Shown in pieces: positions 26,795 to 35,797 of a stretch of 64,000 nucleotides of DNA (positions are counted from its first letter, which is position 1; every line of letters starts with the position of its first letter). Under the pieces are notes generated by a model. That model saw only the letters and a program-made list of their open reading frames with translations, was not told the origin of the DNA and made no database searches. This DNA is from Salinisphaera sp. G21_0 (lineage in GTDB: Bacteria; Pseudomonadota; Gammaproteobacteria; Pseudomonadales; Endozoicomonadaceae): positions 62,001 through 126,000 of the forward strand of contig NZ_JAGHQW010000004.1 in assembly GCF_017744115.1 (NCBI RefSeq), given 5' to 3'. Both the position numbers and the translations under genes were made by a program.

Positions 26795-27982
26795 ATGATG
26801 CAGCAGGCGAAATCTCTCTTTCTTCTTCTTGCGGGACTGGTTGTAACGGGTAGTAGCCGTGCTGCATGGGAAGTCAATATGACCGAAGGTGTGACGGCGG
26901 TCAGCCGGAATATCTACGGACTCCACATGACCATATTGATGATCTGTGTCGTGATCGGCCTGATTGTCTTTGGCGTCATGTTTTATTCCATTTTCAAGCA
27001 CCGTAAATCCAAGGGCGCAGTAGCTCACCAGTTCCATGAAAGCACACTGGTTGAGATTGTATGGACATCCATTCCTTTTCTGATACTGGTGCTGATGGCC
27101 ATTCCGGCGACCAAAACGCTGGTGGAAATCTACAATACTGACGAGGCCGATATTGATATCAAAATTACCGGCTATCAATGGAAGTGGCAGTATGAGTATG
27201 TCGGAGAAGATGTCTCTTTTTTCAGTAACCTAAGTACACCCCGGGAACAGATCCGGAATGTTCGGGACAAGAACCCCAACTATCTTCTTGAAGTGGATGA
27301 GCCGCTGGTGATTCCTGTGGATAAAAAGGTTCGCTTTCTGGTGACCGCTGCTGACGTTATTCATTCCTGGTGGGTGCCTGCCCTGGCAGTCAAGCGTGAC
27401 GCCATTCCCGGATTTATCAACGAAGCCTGGACCAATATTGAAGTACCCGGTACTTACCGTGGGCAGTGTGCCGAACTGTGTGGTAAGGATCATGGCTATA
27501 TGCCCATTGTGGTTGAGGCCAAGTCTCAGGAAGACTATGACGCCTGGCTGCAGGCGAAAAAAACCGCAGCGGGCAAAGAGCGTGAGTTGACCGATAAAAC
27601 ATGGACCATGGCGGAATTGATGGACAGAGGTGAGCAAGCCTACACCAAGGCTTGCGCTGTATGTCACCAGCCCAACGGTGCCGGCATGCCGCCGATCTTC
27701 CCGGCGCTGAAAGGCAGCCCGATGGCCACTGAAGCGGATCAGATCGGAGCACATGTCGATATCGTTATGAATGGTAAAAAGGGGTCGGCAATGCAGGCCT
27801 TTGCCGGCCAGTTAAGTGAGGTGGACCTTGCTGCCGTGATCACCTATGAGCGGAATGCCTGGGGCAATGACACCGGTGAAATGGTGACCCCTAAAGAGAT
27901 TGTGGAGTACAAGAAAACTGGCGAATACGTAGAAGATCCAGCCAAGCAGACCATGCCAGATAACCAGCAGGCGAGCCTGTAA
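26795..27982 (+). CDS. coxB: Cytochrome c oxidase subunit II with fused cytochrome c domain (caa3 type)
   Basis: Inner-membrane electron-entry subunit. A signal peptide ends near residue 24 (SSRAAWEV), followed by two transmembrane helices (about 41-65 and 86-105) and a periplasmic cupredoxin domain. The CuA ligands are H190, C225, C229, H233 and M236 (CAELCGKDHGYM). A C-terminal cytochrome c domain carries CAVCH (287-291) with a likely distal methionine further on, so this is a caa3-type subunit. The start at 26795 gives a normal signal peptide, with AAGGGA upstream. The same frame is open from GTG 26657, which would add 46 atypical residues. It is the first gene of the cox operon, 11 bp from coxA. 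Confidence 0.93.
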   Translation: MMQQAKSLFLLLAGLVVTGSSRAAWEVNMTEGVTAVSRNIYGLHMTILMICVVIGLIVFGVMFYSIFKHRKSKGAVAHQFHESTLVEIVWTSIPFLILVLMAIPATKTLVEIYNTDEADIDIKITGYQWKWQYEYVGEDVSFFSNLSTPREQIRNVRDKNPNYLLEVDEPLVIPVDKKVRFLVTAADVIHSWWVPALAVKRDAIPGFINEAWTNIEVPGTYRGQCAELCGKDHGYMPIVVEAKSQEDYDAWLQAKKTAAGKERELTDKTWTMAELMDRGEQAYTKACAVCHQPNGAGMPPIFPALKGSPMATEADQIGAHVDIVMNGKKGSAMQAFAGQLSEVDLAAVITYERNAWGNDTGEMVTPKEIVEYKKTGEYVEDPAKQTMPDNQQASL

Positions 27983-27993
27983 GGAGAGTAGAT

Positions 27994-29586
27994 ATGACTT
28001 CGGTAACAGATACTGCTTCTTCCCTGGATCAGGAGCACCATCACGGGCCTGCCAAAGGATTGATGCGTTGGGTTCTGACCACCAACCACAAAGACATTGG
28101 CTCCATGTACCTGTGGTTCAGCTTCATTATGTTTCTGACCGGTGGGGCCATGGCCATGATCATCCGGGCTGAACTGTTCCAGCCCGGACTGCAGATTGTC
28201 GAACCGGCTTTTTTCAACCAGATGACCACGATGCACGGTTTGATCATGGTATTCGGTGCCGTTATGCCGGCTTTTGTCGGGTTGGCTAACTGGATGATTC
28301 CCATGATGATCGGAGCACCGGATATGGCCATGCCCCGGATGAACAACTGGAGCTTCTGGATTCTGCCCTTTGCTGCCGTGATGCTGGTGAGCACCTTGTT
28401 TATGGAAGGTGGTGGCCCCAACTTCGGCTGGACCTTCTATGCGCCACTATCAACAGACTATGCACCGCCTTCAACAACATTTTTCATCTTTGCCATCCAC
28501 ATGCTCGGTATCTCTTCCATCATGGGTGCGATTAATATCATCGCGACCATCCTGAACCTCAGGGCTCCGGGGATGACCATGATGAAAATGCCCATGTTTG
28601 TCTGGACCTGGCTGATCACGGCTTATCTGCTGATTGCGGTAATGCCGGTGCTGGCGGGTGCAGTAACCATGATGTTGATGGATATCCATTTCGGTACCAG
28701 TTTCTTCAATGCCGGTGGTGGTGGTGATCCGGTACTGTTCCAGCATATTTTCTGGTTCTTCGGGCATCCGGAAGTTTACATCATGATTCTCCCCTCCTTC
28801 GGGATTGTCTCCGCCATTATTCCTGCATTTGCCCGCAAGCCCCTGTTTGGCTATACCTCCATGGTGTACGCCACCGCCAGTATTGCCTTTCTGTCGTTTA
28901 TTGTCTGGGCGCACCACATGTTTACGGTGGGCATCCCGCTGATTGGCGAGCTGTTTTTTATGTACGCCACCATGCTGATTGCGGTACCCACCGGGGTGAA
29001 GATATTCAACTGGGTGACCACCATGTTCCGTGGTTCCATGACCTTTGAAACCCCGATGCTCTTCTCCACGGCGTTTGTGGTGCTCTTTACCATTGGTGGT
29101 TTCTCTGGACTGATGCTGTCAATTGCCCCTGCTGACTTCCAATATCACGACACCTATTTCGTGGTGGCTCATTTCCACTATGTACTGGTGCCGGGAGCAA
29201 TTTTTGCCATCTATGCTGCCTGCTACTACTGGCTGCCAAAATGGACTGGCTATATGTATGACGAGACGCTGGCCAAAGTGCATTTCTGGATGTCCTTTAT
29301 CGGGATGAACCTGACATTCTTCCCAATGCACTTTGTCGGGCTGGCTGGCATGCCACGCAGGATTCCGGACTACGCACTGCAGTTTGCCAACTTCAATGAA
29401 ATGGCCAGTATTGGTGGTTTTATGTTTGGAACCACGCAGCTCCTGTTCCTGTTTATCGTGATTAAATGCATCAGGGGGGGAGCAAAAGCTGAGGCCAAGC
29501 CCTGGGAAGGTTCTGAAGGGTTAGAGTGGAGTGTGCCATCACCAGCGCCCTATCACACCTTCACCACACCACCGGATGTAAAGTAA
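27994..29586 (+). CDS. coxA: Cytochrome c oxidase subunit I (aa3 type)
   Basis: The 12-helix catalytic subunit with heme a, heme a3 and CuB, which reduces O2 to water and pumps protons. The low-spin heme and CuB histidines are in TMHGLIMVF, WFFGHPEVYIMILP (with the cross-linked H...Y pair), AHHMFTVG and VVAHFHYVL. The 530 residues are typical of A-type oxidases, and the K- and D-channel region GHPEVY is intact. AAGGAGAG precedes the ATG. It belongs to the coxBA-cox11-coxC block, in the same order as Pseudomonas. Confidence 0.97.
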   Translation: MTSVTDTASSLDQEHHHGPAKGLMRWVLTTNHKDIGSMYLWFSFIMFLTGGAMAMIIRAELFQPGLQIVEPAFFNQMTTMHGLIMVFGAVMPAFVGLANWMIPMMIGAPDMAMPRMNNWSFWILPFAAVMLVSTLFMEGGGPNFGWTFYAPLSTDYAPPSTTFFIFAIHMLGISSIMGAINIIATILNLRAPGMTMMKMPMFVWTWLITAYLLIAVMPVLAGAVTMMLMDIHFGTSFFNAGGGGDPVLFQHIFWFFGHPEVYIMILPSFGIVSAIIPAFARKPLFGYTSMVYATASIAFLSFIVWAHHMFTVGIPLIGELFFMYATMLIAVPTGVKIFNWVTTMFRGSMTFETPMLFSTAFVVLFTIGGFSGLMLSIAPADFQYHDTYFVVAHFHYVLVPGAIFAIYAACYYWLPKWTGYMYDETLAKVHFWMSFIGMNLTFFPMHFVGLAGMPRRIPDYALQFANFNEMASIGGFMFGTTQLLFLFIVIKCIRGGAKAEAKPWEGSEGLEWSVPSPAPYHTFTTPPDVK

Positions 29587-29601
29587 ACGACAGGAGTCTG
29601 T

Positions 29602-30165
29602 ATGAGTGAACAGGATAGAGAGCAGCCTGAGGCCATTGAGCATTCAACTCGCCGTACTGTCATTCGCTCCATACTCGTAGCTTGTGGCATGTTCGGTTTT
29701 GGTTTTGCCATGGTGCCACTGTACAACGTGTTCTGTCAGGTGACTGGCCTGAACGGCAAGACGGATCCTGACCCATATATGTACAAGGCAGCGGAAGCCA
29801 AAGTGGATACCAGCCGCGATATCAAGGTGCAGTTTGTGGCCACGAAGAATGCGGGCATGAGCTGGGACTTTTACCCCAGCACTCCCCAGGTCACTGTGCA
29901 TCCCGGCGAACCGGGCCTGCTCAACTTTGTTGCGAAAAACCCCACGGGTAAAACCATAGTGGGCCAGGCCATTCCCAGTGTGACTCCATTTGAAGCCACC
30001 AACTTTCTGCATAAGGTCGAGTGTTTTTGTTTTACCACACAGACGTTGCAGCCATGGGAAGAAAAGGTGATGCCACTGCGGATTATCGTCGATCAGGATC
30101 TGCCGAAGCATATAAAAAAGCTAACCTTGTCTTATACGCTGTTTGATGTAACCCATTTGAACTGA
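29602..30165 (+). CDS. ctaG: Cytochrome c oxidase assembly protein Cox11 (CtaG)
   Basis: Copper chaperone that inserts CuB into subunit I. One N-terminal transmembrane helix (about residues 22-44) is followed by a periplasmic immunoglobulin-like domain with the copper-binding CFCF motif (VECFCFTTQTL). The 187 residues are typical. It lies 15 bp after coxA and before coxC, the standard place. Confidence 0.95.
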   Translation: MSEQDREQPEAIEHSTRRTVIRSILVACGMFGFGFAMVPLYNVFCQVTGLNGKTDPDPYMYKAAEAKVDTSRDIKVQFVATKNAGMSWDFYPSTPQVTVHPGEPGLLNFVAKNPTGKTIVGQAIPSVTPFEATNFLHKVECFCFTTQTLQPWEEKVMPLRIIVDQDLPKHIKKLTLSYTLFDVTHLN

Positions 30166-30251
30166 ATGTTTTGAGCTTTATTTTCTAAAGAAGATTGTTC
30201 GGGAGAAAAGGCGTACTCCCTGTCAGATCAGGAGAGGTGAAAGAAAGTATT

Positions 30252-31142
30252 ATGGCTACCGAAGGTACCTACTACGTTCCGGCCCAGAGTAAATGGCCAA
30301 TCATTGCGTCTATTGGACTTTTTCTGACCCTTCTGGGGGCCGGCATGATGATGAATGACATGAGCGCCGGTGTTAAGGACTCTAGTGCACATTATGTGTT
30401 TTATGCCGGTGGCCTGATTATGGCCTGGATGCTGTTTGGCTGGTTCGGCAATGTCATTCAGGAGTCCCGGTCCGGACTTTACAGTGCGCAGATGGACCGA
30501 ACATTCCGCTGGGGAATGTTCTGGTTTATTTTTTCCGAAGTGATGTTCTTTGCCGCACTGTTTGGAACCCTGTTTTATGTTCGGGTTCTGGCCGTTCCCT
30601 GGCTCGCCGGTGAGGGTGAAGGGGCGATGACTCACGAAATGCTCTGGCCAGATTTTACTGCGAGCTGGCCGCTGATGGTGAATCCGGACAACGACCTTTT
30701 TGTTGGCGCTGCCGATGTTGTGGATCCCTTTCACCTGCCGCTGTTGAACACCCTTCTGCTGGTTGCTTCCAGTATCACACTGACACTGGCCCACCACGCA
30801 CTGCGCGCTAATGACCGCTACAAGATAAAACTGTGGTTGATCCTGACACTGGTACTCGGCACCGCATTCCTGTTTTTCCAGGTTGAAGAGTACATTGAAG
30901 CCTATAACGAACTGGGGTTGACCCTCAGTGCTGGTATTTATGGCTCAACCTTCTTCCTCTTGACCGGTTTTCACGGTGCTCATGTAACCCTGGGAGCCAT
31001 TATGCTGGCGGTGATGCTGGTGCGGGTTTTTCAGGGGCATTTTGAGGCGGATAACCATTTTGCCTTTGAGGCCGCCAGCTGGTACTGGCACTTTGTAGAT
31101 GTGGTATGGGTTGGACTGTTTATTTTCGTTTATCTGATTTAA
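30252..31142 (+). CDS. coxC: Cytochrome c oxidase subunit III
   Basis: Seven-helix integral subunit that stabilises the oxidase. Family features are the FWFIFSEVMFFAALF helix, the FQVEEY segment with the conserved glutamate, and the closing HFVDVVWVGLFIFVYL. The start is set at ATG 30252 (MATEGTYYVPAQSKWP) because subunit III homologues begin there; the frame opens at 30195 with 19 extra residues. GGAGAGG lies upstream. It is the last structural subunit gene of the operon. Confidence 0.95.
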   Translation: MATEGTYYVPAQSKWPIIASIGLFLTLLGAGMMMNDMSAGVKDSSAHYVFYAGGLIMAWMLFGWFGNVIQESRSGLYSAQMDRTFRWGMFWFIFSEVMFFAALFGTLFYVRVLAVPWLAGEGEGAMTHEMLWPDFTASWPLMVNPDNDLFVGAADVVDPFHLPLLNTLLLVASSITLTLAHHALRANDRYKIKLWLILTLVLGTAFLFFQVEEYIEAYNELGLTLSAGIYGSTFFLLTGFHGAHVTLGAIMLAVMLVRVFQGHFEADNHFAFEAASWYWHFVDVVWVGLFIFVYLI

Positions 31143-31145
31143 CGG

Positions 31146-31361
31146 TTATCGATACAACCAGGGTGCCTGGCTGTGGATATCCCCATGAAGCCAGGCGGCG
31201 ACAATAATCACCATAATCAAAACAGTGAGACCGATACGAACTTTCAGGGAGTTCAGCAGCTTGGGCGAACTCTTTTTCTCAGTCAGCAAAAAATAAAAGC
31301 CGGTACCCAGACTGATAACCACGGCAATAAAAAGAACAATAACGACGAGTTTTATCCACAT
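31146..31361 (-). CDS. Small twin-transmembrane protein, DUF2909
   Basis: 71 residues with two hydrophobic helices (about 4-24 and 44-62) joined by a basic loop (EKKSSPKLLNSLKVR). This matches the DUF2909 proteins found between coxC and surf1 in Pseudomonas. It lies on the opposite strand, with its stop 4 bp from that of coxC. Its function is unknown; position suggests a link to oxidase assembly. The start codon overlaps a DnaA-box-like TTATCCACA. Confidence 0.8.
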   Translation of the reverse strand: MWIKLVVIVLFIAVVISLGTGFYFLLTEKKSSPKLLNSLKVRIGLTVLIMVIIVAAWLHGDIHSQAPWLYR

Positions 31362-31388
31362 ATTCCTGGCTCAAGAAAGTTATCCACA
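31352..31388 (+). other. Pair of perfect DnaA boxes in the DUF2909-surf1 intergenic region
   Basis: TTATCCACA occurs at 31352-31360 and again at 31380-31388, same orientation, 28 bp apart. Two exact 9-mers this close are unlikely by chance, but the first also encodes the DUF2909 start. They could be a DnaA-titration or regulatory site. Confidence 0.35.
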
Positions 31389-31463
31389 AGGCAAACTCCT
31401 GAGATGAACTCAGTATTTTCCGCACTTTCTGGGACACAATAGCATAGAAAGACCGTTCACTTG

Positions 31464-32165
31464 ATGTTTGGATTCAGATTGAAGTTGACCCTGTTAGTGA
31501 TTGCCACCCTGCCGGTACTGGTGAGTCTGGGCTTCTGGCAGCTATCACGTTACGAGCAAAAGTTGATGCTGGAGCAGGCTTATGAGTCTCGCCATACTCT
31601 TGAGCCGCTGCCACTTTCCCAGGTTCAACGCCACGAAGATCCTTTGTTTCTCCCTTTTACGGTGAGCGGCCGGTTTGACCCGGATCGCTACTTTCTTTTG
31701 GATAATCAGGTTTTCCAGGGCGAGGCCGGGTATGAGCTGTTTATGCCGTTTCTGACCGATGACGGAGCATGGTTGCTGATTGACCGGGGGTGGATTGTCG
31801 CAGGTGATCGGGAACGGCTGCCGGAGGTGATGACAGATCCGGAGCATCTGATACTGACCGGCTTTGCGTATAAGCCCCTGGGTAAACCTTTTATGCTGGC
31901 GGAAGACATCTGGGAAGATGGTTGGCCGAAACGCATCCAGGCGTTTGACTCACTAAAAATATCCGAAGCCATAGAGAGCACGATGCCGGATTTCTACATG
32001 GTGCTCAGAGCCGGTCAGCCGGGTGCTGAACAGATGCGCCCAACGGTGATTAATCTGAAATCAGAGAAGCACCTGGGCTACGCCTTTCAATGGTTTGCCA
32101 TGGCACTGGTCCTGCTCTTGTTGTATGGGTTCCAGATGATTCGCTCAGGTAAGAACCATAAGTAG
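31464..32165 (+). CDS. SURF1-family cytochrome oxidase assembly protein
   Basis: Inner-membrane heme a insertion/assembly factor. It has an N-terminal helix (about 5-23) ending in the SURF1 signature LGFWQLSRYEQK, a periplasmic region with LFLPFTVSGRFDP and LLIDRGWI, and a C-terminal helix (YAFQWFAMALVLLLLYGF). The 233 residues are normal. ATG 31464 is chosen over the adjacent TTG 31461. The TAG stop (32163-32165) lies within the first bases of a palindromic element. Confidence 0.92.
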   Translation: MFGFRLKLTLLVIATLPVLVSLGFWQLSRYEQKLMLEQAYESRHTLEPLPLSQVQRHEDPLFLPFTVSGRFDPDRYFLLDNQVFQGEAGYELFMPFLTDDGAWLLIDRGWIVAGDRERLPEVMTDPEHLILTGFAYKPLGKPFMLAEDIWEDGWPKRIQAFDSLKISEAIESTMPDFYMVLRAGQPGAEQMRPTVINLKSEKHLGYAFQWFAMALVLLLLYGFQMIRSGKNHK

Positions 32166-32319
32166 TTAACCAAATGAAATCATATTTTCTGACTAAGTGG
32201 ACAGTCACTCTGCGGCGTTACAACTACGGTCACATAGCTACGGCTATGCTCCCTACGTTGTGCCTTGCATAGTAACTGCCCACTTAGCCAGAAAATATGA
32301 TTCCATTCGGCTAACTACT
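32161..32319. repeat. 159-bp MITE/REP-like palindromic element at the surf1 stop
   Basis: Terminal inverted repeats of 45 bp (32161-32205 and 32275-32319) match at 40 positions. The shared core is ATCATATTTTCTG followed by CTAAGTGG. All five differences are A on the left arm against G on the reversed right arm. The interior contains a small hairpin, ATAGC-tacg-GCTAT, near 32234-32247. There is no coding capacity. It separates surf1 from the next cox-cluster gene. Confidence 0.85.
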
Positions 32320-32348
32320 TAAGAACAAGCATGACGTGTGAGGTGATC

Positions 32349-32933
32349 ATGACCAAGACAACCACGAATAAGAACCGGCTGCAGCTTGCCCTTGTCATTC
32401 TGATCCCATCCATGGCCATGGGGTTGGCCTGGATGATGTACTTTACCGGGGCATGGATACCAGAAGGAAGAACCAATAAAGGCGAGCTTTTATTACCACC
32501 GGCCCAGTTTGCCGCGCTGCATCTTCAGGACGGTGAAAAGAGTGTAGATGCCTCAGCAACAGAGGGCCTCTGGCGCGTGGTGGTGTTTGGCAGTGCCCGT
32601 TGTGAAGAGTCTGATTGTGTCGCAAGCCTGTACAAAACCCGTCAGGTGCATATTGCCCTGGGAAAAGAGTCTGAACGAGTGACCCGGTTTTATATTGCTC
32701 CGGAAAAACCGGTGCCCTCCTCAGAACTTGAAACGGAACATCCGGGAATTTACTGGCTGAACGCGGACAAAAACCATGTGCAAACCGCACTTGGCCTGAA
32801 GCACTGGCCAGAGAACCGTATTTTTATCATTGATCCACTGGGTAATCTGATTATGGGATATCGGGTTGATCAGCCTGGTGGTGATGTGCTGAAAGATCTG
32901 CAAAAGCTGCTGAAAGCATCCAATATCGGTTAA
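32349..32933 (+). CDS. Uncharacterised cox-cluster membrane-anchored protein, thioredoxin-like
   Basis: About 194 residues. One N-terminal helix (about 11-35) is followed by a periplasmic region in which VVFGSARCEESDCVASLYKTRQ has two cysteines four residues apart, and NRIFIIDPLGNLIMGY resembles the late strand of Sco/thioredoxin-like folds. Position between surf1 and ctaA matches an unnamed gene in Pseudomonas cox clusters. A redox or copper-handling role is plausible but unproven. ATG 32349 is favoured (GAGGTG just upstream) over ATG 32331. Confidence 0.8.
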   Translation: MTKTTTNKNRLQLALVILIPSMAMGLAWMMYFTGAWIPEGRTNKGELLLPPAQFAALHLQDGEKSVDASATEGLWRVVVFGSARCEESDCVASLYKTRQVHIALGKESERVTRFYIAPEKPVPSSELETEHPGIYWLNADKNHVQTALGLKHWPENRIFIIDPLGNLIMGYRVDQPGGDVLKDLQKLLKASNIG

Positions 32934-33033
32934 TGGGTACTAAATGATTATTTAGTCATTGGTTTTTGTTTAATGTGGTATTTTTTGGTTAAAAAAAGGG
33001 TTGGTAATGGGTAGTCAACTCACTGGGGTGGCA

Positions 33034-34107
33034 ATGAAGAAAAAAGGATTTTATCTGGCGCTGATCGCAACGCTGCTGGCAAGCATTGTCGTTGGTGTGG
33101 GGGCCTATACCAGGCTGGTACATGCCGGGCTTGGCTGTCCTGACTGGCCCGGCTGTTATGGTTTTCTGACCGTGCCGGATACTCAGCAGGAGATTGCCCA
33201 TGCCGAGTCACTCTTTCCGGAGGCTCCGGTTGAAGTTGATAAGGGTTGGGCAGAGATGATCCACCGTTATGTGGCTGGCACCCTGATGCTCCTGGTGCTG
33301 ATGATTGTTATTCAGGCATTCAGAAACCGGCGTGAGCCGGGTCAGCCGTTCAAGCTGCCCATTCTGATCCTTGCACTGATTACTCTGCAGGCCGCTTTTG
33401 GTATGTGGACCGTCACGTTAAAACTATGGCCCCAGGTTGTGACTGCTCATTTGCTGGGCGGTTTTGCCACCTTCAGTTTGTTGTTTCTCTTGACGTTGAG
33501 GTTGTCCGGCGCGCATCGAGAAAAGGTGCCGGAAAAGCCGTTCCTGTTCCTGAGGTGGCTGGCGGTATTCAGTCTGGTACTGGTGGTTGGTCAGGTCAGT
33601 CTGGGTGGTTGGACCAGCTCCAACTATGCAGCCCTTGCCTGCCCTGACCTGCCAATGTGTCAGGGGCAATGGCTGCCACCCATGAATTTTGCAGAAGGGT
33701 TCGATGTCGGGCAGGACATCGGTCCGAATTATCTGGGTGGGCAGTTGCATGCTGAGGCCAGAACCGCCATACATTTTGCCCACAGAGCGGGGGCGATACT
33801 TATAGTGATATTTCTGACGTTGCAAATGCTTATTGCGCTCAAGGTATCTTTCAGGGTTGGTGGTTCTATAGGTTCAACGGTTCGAAAACTGATGCTGCTG
33901 GTTATGGTCATGTTGACGGTCCAGGTGGGTCTTGGCCTGAGCAATATCATCTGGAGCCTGCCGTTGAGTATTGCCGTAGCCCATAATCTCGGTGGTGCCT
34001 TGTTGTTATTATCACTGGTGGCCTATAACTACTTCTTATTCGGTGGTGCTCTTAAGAAAAGTGGTTTGAACAACAGTTTGCAGGATTTGCAGGAAATAGA
34101 GGGCTGA
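33034..34107 (+). CDS. ctaA: Heme A synthase (CtaA/Cox15)
   Basis: Inner-membrane enzyme that oxidises the C8 methyl of heme O to give heme A for the aa3 oxidase. Eight helices, with paired histidines in the [25 protein letters not shown] and VAHNLGGAL segments. The N-terminal loop cysteines ([12 protein letters not shown]) and a second CPDLPMCQG loop show the internal duplication of the family. The start ATG 33034 has GGGGTGG upstream; the frame opens at TTG 33001. It overlaps no gene; ctaB follows 2 bp later. Confidence 0.94.
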   Translation: MKKKGFYLALIATLLASIVVGVGAYTRLVHAGLGCPDWPGCYGFLTVPDTQQEIAHAESLFPEAPVEVDKGWAEMIHRYVAGTLMLLVLMIVIQAFRNRREPGQPFKLPILILALITLQAAFGMWTVTLKLWPQVVTAHLLGGFATFSLLFLLTLRLSGAHREKVPEKPFLFLRWLAVFSLVLVVGQVSLGGWTSSNYAALACPDLPMCQGQWLPPMNFAEGFDVGQDIGPNYLGGQLHAEARTAIHFAHRAGAILIVIFLTLQMLIALKVSFRVGGSIGSTVRKLMLLVMVMLTVQVGLGLSNIIWSLPLSIAVAHNLGGALLLLSLVAYNYFLFGGALKKSGLNNSLQDLQEIEG

Positions 34108-34109
34108 GC

Positions 34110-35012
34110 ATGAGTCAAAGTAATGTATTACCGGCAGGGAGTGCCCACTGGAAGGATTATCTTGAGCTGACCAAGCCGAAGGTGGTCGCGCTGATGATCT
34201 TAACGTCGGTTATTGGTATGTACCTGGCAACACCTGGCTGGGTACCTCTGGATATTCTGTTTTTTGGCAACCTGGGGATTGCTCTCTGTGCCGGTGCCGC
34301 AGCGGTGATCAATCATGTGGTTGACCGACAGATCGATACGGTGATGGCGAGAACCCATAATCGTCCGGTGGCCACCGGTCGGGTTGAACCGCTCCAGGCG
34401 GTCATTTTTGCCTTTATTATTGGTTCACTGGGAATGGCCATGCTGTTTGTGCTGGTTAACCCTCTGACCGCCTGGTTAACATTTGCATCCCTGATGGGCT
34501 ATGCGGTGGTGTATACACTGATTCTGAAACGGGCAACGCCACAGAATATTGTTATTGGTGGTTTGGCTGGGGCGGCTCCTCCCCTGCTCGGCTGGACTGC
34601 CGTGGCCGGACAGTTTGAAGGCCATGGCCTTTTGCTGGTACTGATTATTTTTGCCTGGACGCCGCCTCACTTCTGGGCCCTGGCGATCCATCGCAAGGAG
34701 GAGTATGCCAAAGCGGATGTTCCCATGTTGCCAGTTACCCATGGTGAGGCTTACACCAAACTTCATATTCTGCTCTATACCATCATCATGTTTATGGTCA
34801 CCTTGCTACCATTCCTGACGGGTATGAGTGGGGTGATCTATCTGGTGGGTGCAACCATTATGGGAGCACGCTTTTTATACTGGTCCATTGTTCTGCTGCG
34901 TGACAGCAGACCTCATGCTGCCATCAAGACCTTCAGGTTTTCAATTACCTATTTGATGCTGCTGTTTGTGGTGTTACTGGTGGACCACTATTCATTTTAT
35001 CTCTGGGTGTAA
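34110..35012 (+). CDS. ctaB: Protoheme IX farnesyltransferase (heme O synthase)
   Basis: UbiA-family prenyltransferase that adds farnesyl to heme b, giving heme O for CtaA. Motif 1 is [15 protein letters not shown] (NDxxDxxxD type), motif 2 is the [17 protein letters not shown] region, and [13 protein letters not shown] is the CyoE/CtaB signature. 300 residues, about nine helices. It lies directly after ctaA, so heme A synthesis is encoded as a unit. Confidence 0.96.
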   Translation: MSQSNVLPAGSAHWKDYLELTKPKVVALMILTSVIGMYLATPGWVPLDILFFGNLGIALCAGAAAVINHVVDRQIDTVMARTHNRPVATGRVEPLQAVIFAFIIGSLGMAMLFVLVNPLTAWLTFASLMGYAVVYTLILKRATPQNIVIGGLAGAAPPLLGWTAVAGQFEGHGLLLVLIIFAWTPPHFWALAIHRKEEYAKADVPMLPVTHGEAYTKLHILLYTIIMFMVTLLPFLTGMSGVIYLVGATIMGARFLYWSIVLLRDSRPHAAIKTFRFSITYLMLLFVVLLVDHYSFYLWV

Positions 35013-35045
35013 GGAGTCCCTGTGGACACAGAAAGGAGTAAAGGG

Positions 35046-35678
35046 GTGAAAAAGACGGTCACTATTTTACTGGCAGCCGTTGCTGTCGTGCTCGGGGTGA
35101 CGGCGAATAAATTCATCAACAAGCCAGCGTTATCCAAAGAGCAGCTGCAACAGATGGGGGCGGTGGTATTTGAAACACCCAGGGCTTTCACCATGGATGG
35201 GCTGGTTGACCATAACGGCCAGCCATTTGTCGCAGAAAATCTTAAGGGGCGCTGGAGCCTGGTCTATTTTGGCTTCACCTTCTGCCCTGATATCTGCCCG
35301 GCAACGCTCAGTCAGTTAAATAAGCTGGACGCACTGCTCAAGGAGAAGTCGCCGGTTCTTGCGAAAGAGATGCAGTACCTGATGGTGACGGTGGACCCAC
35401 GAAGAGACACCCCTGACAAGCTGAAAGGCTATGTGCCCTACTTTAATAAGGACTTCACAGGAATCACAGGAGAAGTTGCCAGTATTTATAACCTGGCGGT
35501 TCAGATGAATGTCCCGTTCACCCCGGTGGTTGACCCTGAGGATGAGTTTTATCTGGTGGATCATGGTGCCAACCTGGCCTTGATTAATCCGCAAGGACAC
35601 TATCACGGGTTTATACGGCCACCATTGGAACCCGGTAAGCTTAGGGCAGCGTTGTTAAGTATTGACAAGAGTCATTGA
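35046..35678 (+). CDS. SCO1/SenC copper chaperone for CuA assembly
   Basis: Membrane-anchored thioredoxin-fold protein. An N-terminal helix (about 5-20) is followed by the copper/redox motif FTFCPDICPATLSQLN (C80 and C84), the MVTVDPRRDTPDKLKGY segment and a late conserved histidine in DHGANLALINPQG. It delivers copper to the CuA site of CoxB. The GTG at 35046 is chosen because AAGGAG lies 7 bp before it; a GTG at 35022 is also in frame. It is the last gene of the oxidase cluster and is followed by a hairpin. Confidence 0.92.
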   Translation: MKKTVTILLAAVAVVLGVTANKFINKPALSKEQLQQMGAVVFETPRAFTMDGLVDHNGQPFVAENLKGRWSLVYFGFTFCPDICPATLSQLNKLDALLKEKSPVLAKEMQYLMVTVDPRRDTPDKLKGYVPYFNKDFTGITGEVASIYNLAVQMNVPFTPVVDPEDEFYLVDHGANLALINPQGHYHGFIRPPLEPGKLRAALLSIDKSH

Positions 35679-35708
35679 GTCTTGATTTTTTACTATCTTT
35701 TTGATGTT

Positions 35709-35730
35709 AAAGCCAGCGGATGCTGGCTTT
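35709..35730. terminator. Hairpin after sco
   Basis: AAAGCCAGC and GCTGGCTTT form a 9-bp stem with a 4-base loop (GGAT), between convergent genes. There is no T-run on the plus side beyond the stem's own T's, so bidirectional termination is plausible. Confidence 0.6.
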
Positions 35731-35797
35731 GCAAATTAATAGAGAGTTCCAACCAAAAGTTTTTTCAGGGCAGCGGTCAAATCGAAAGTACGATGGG

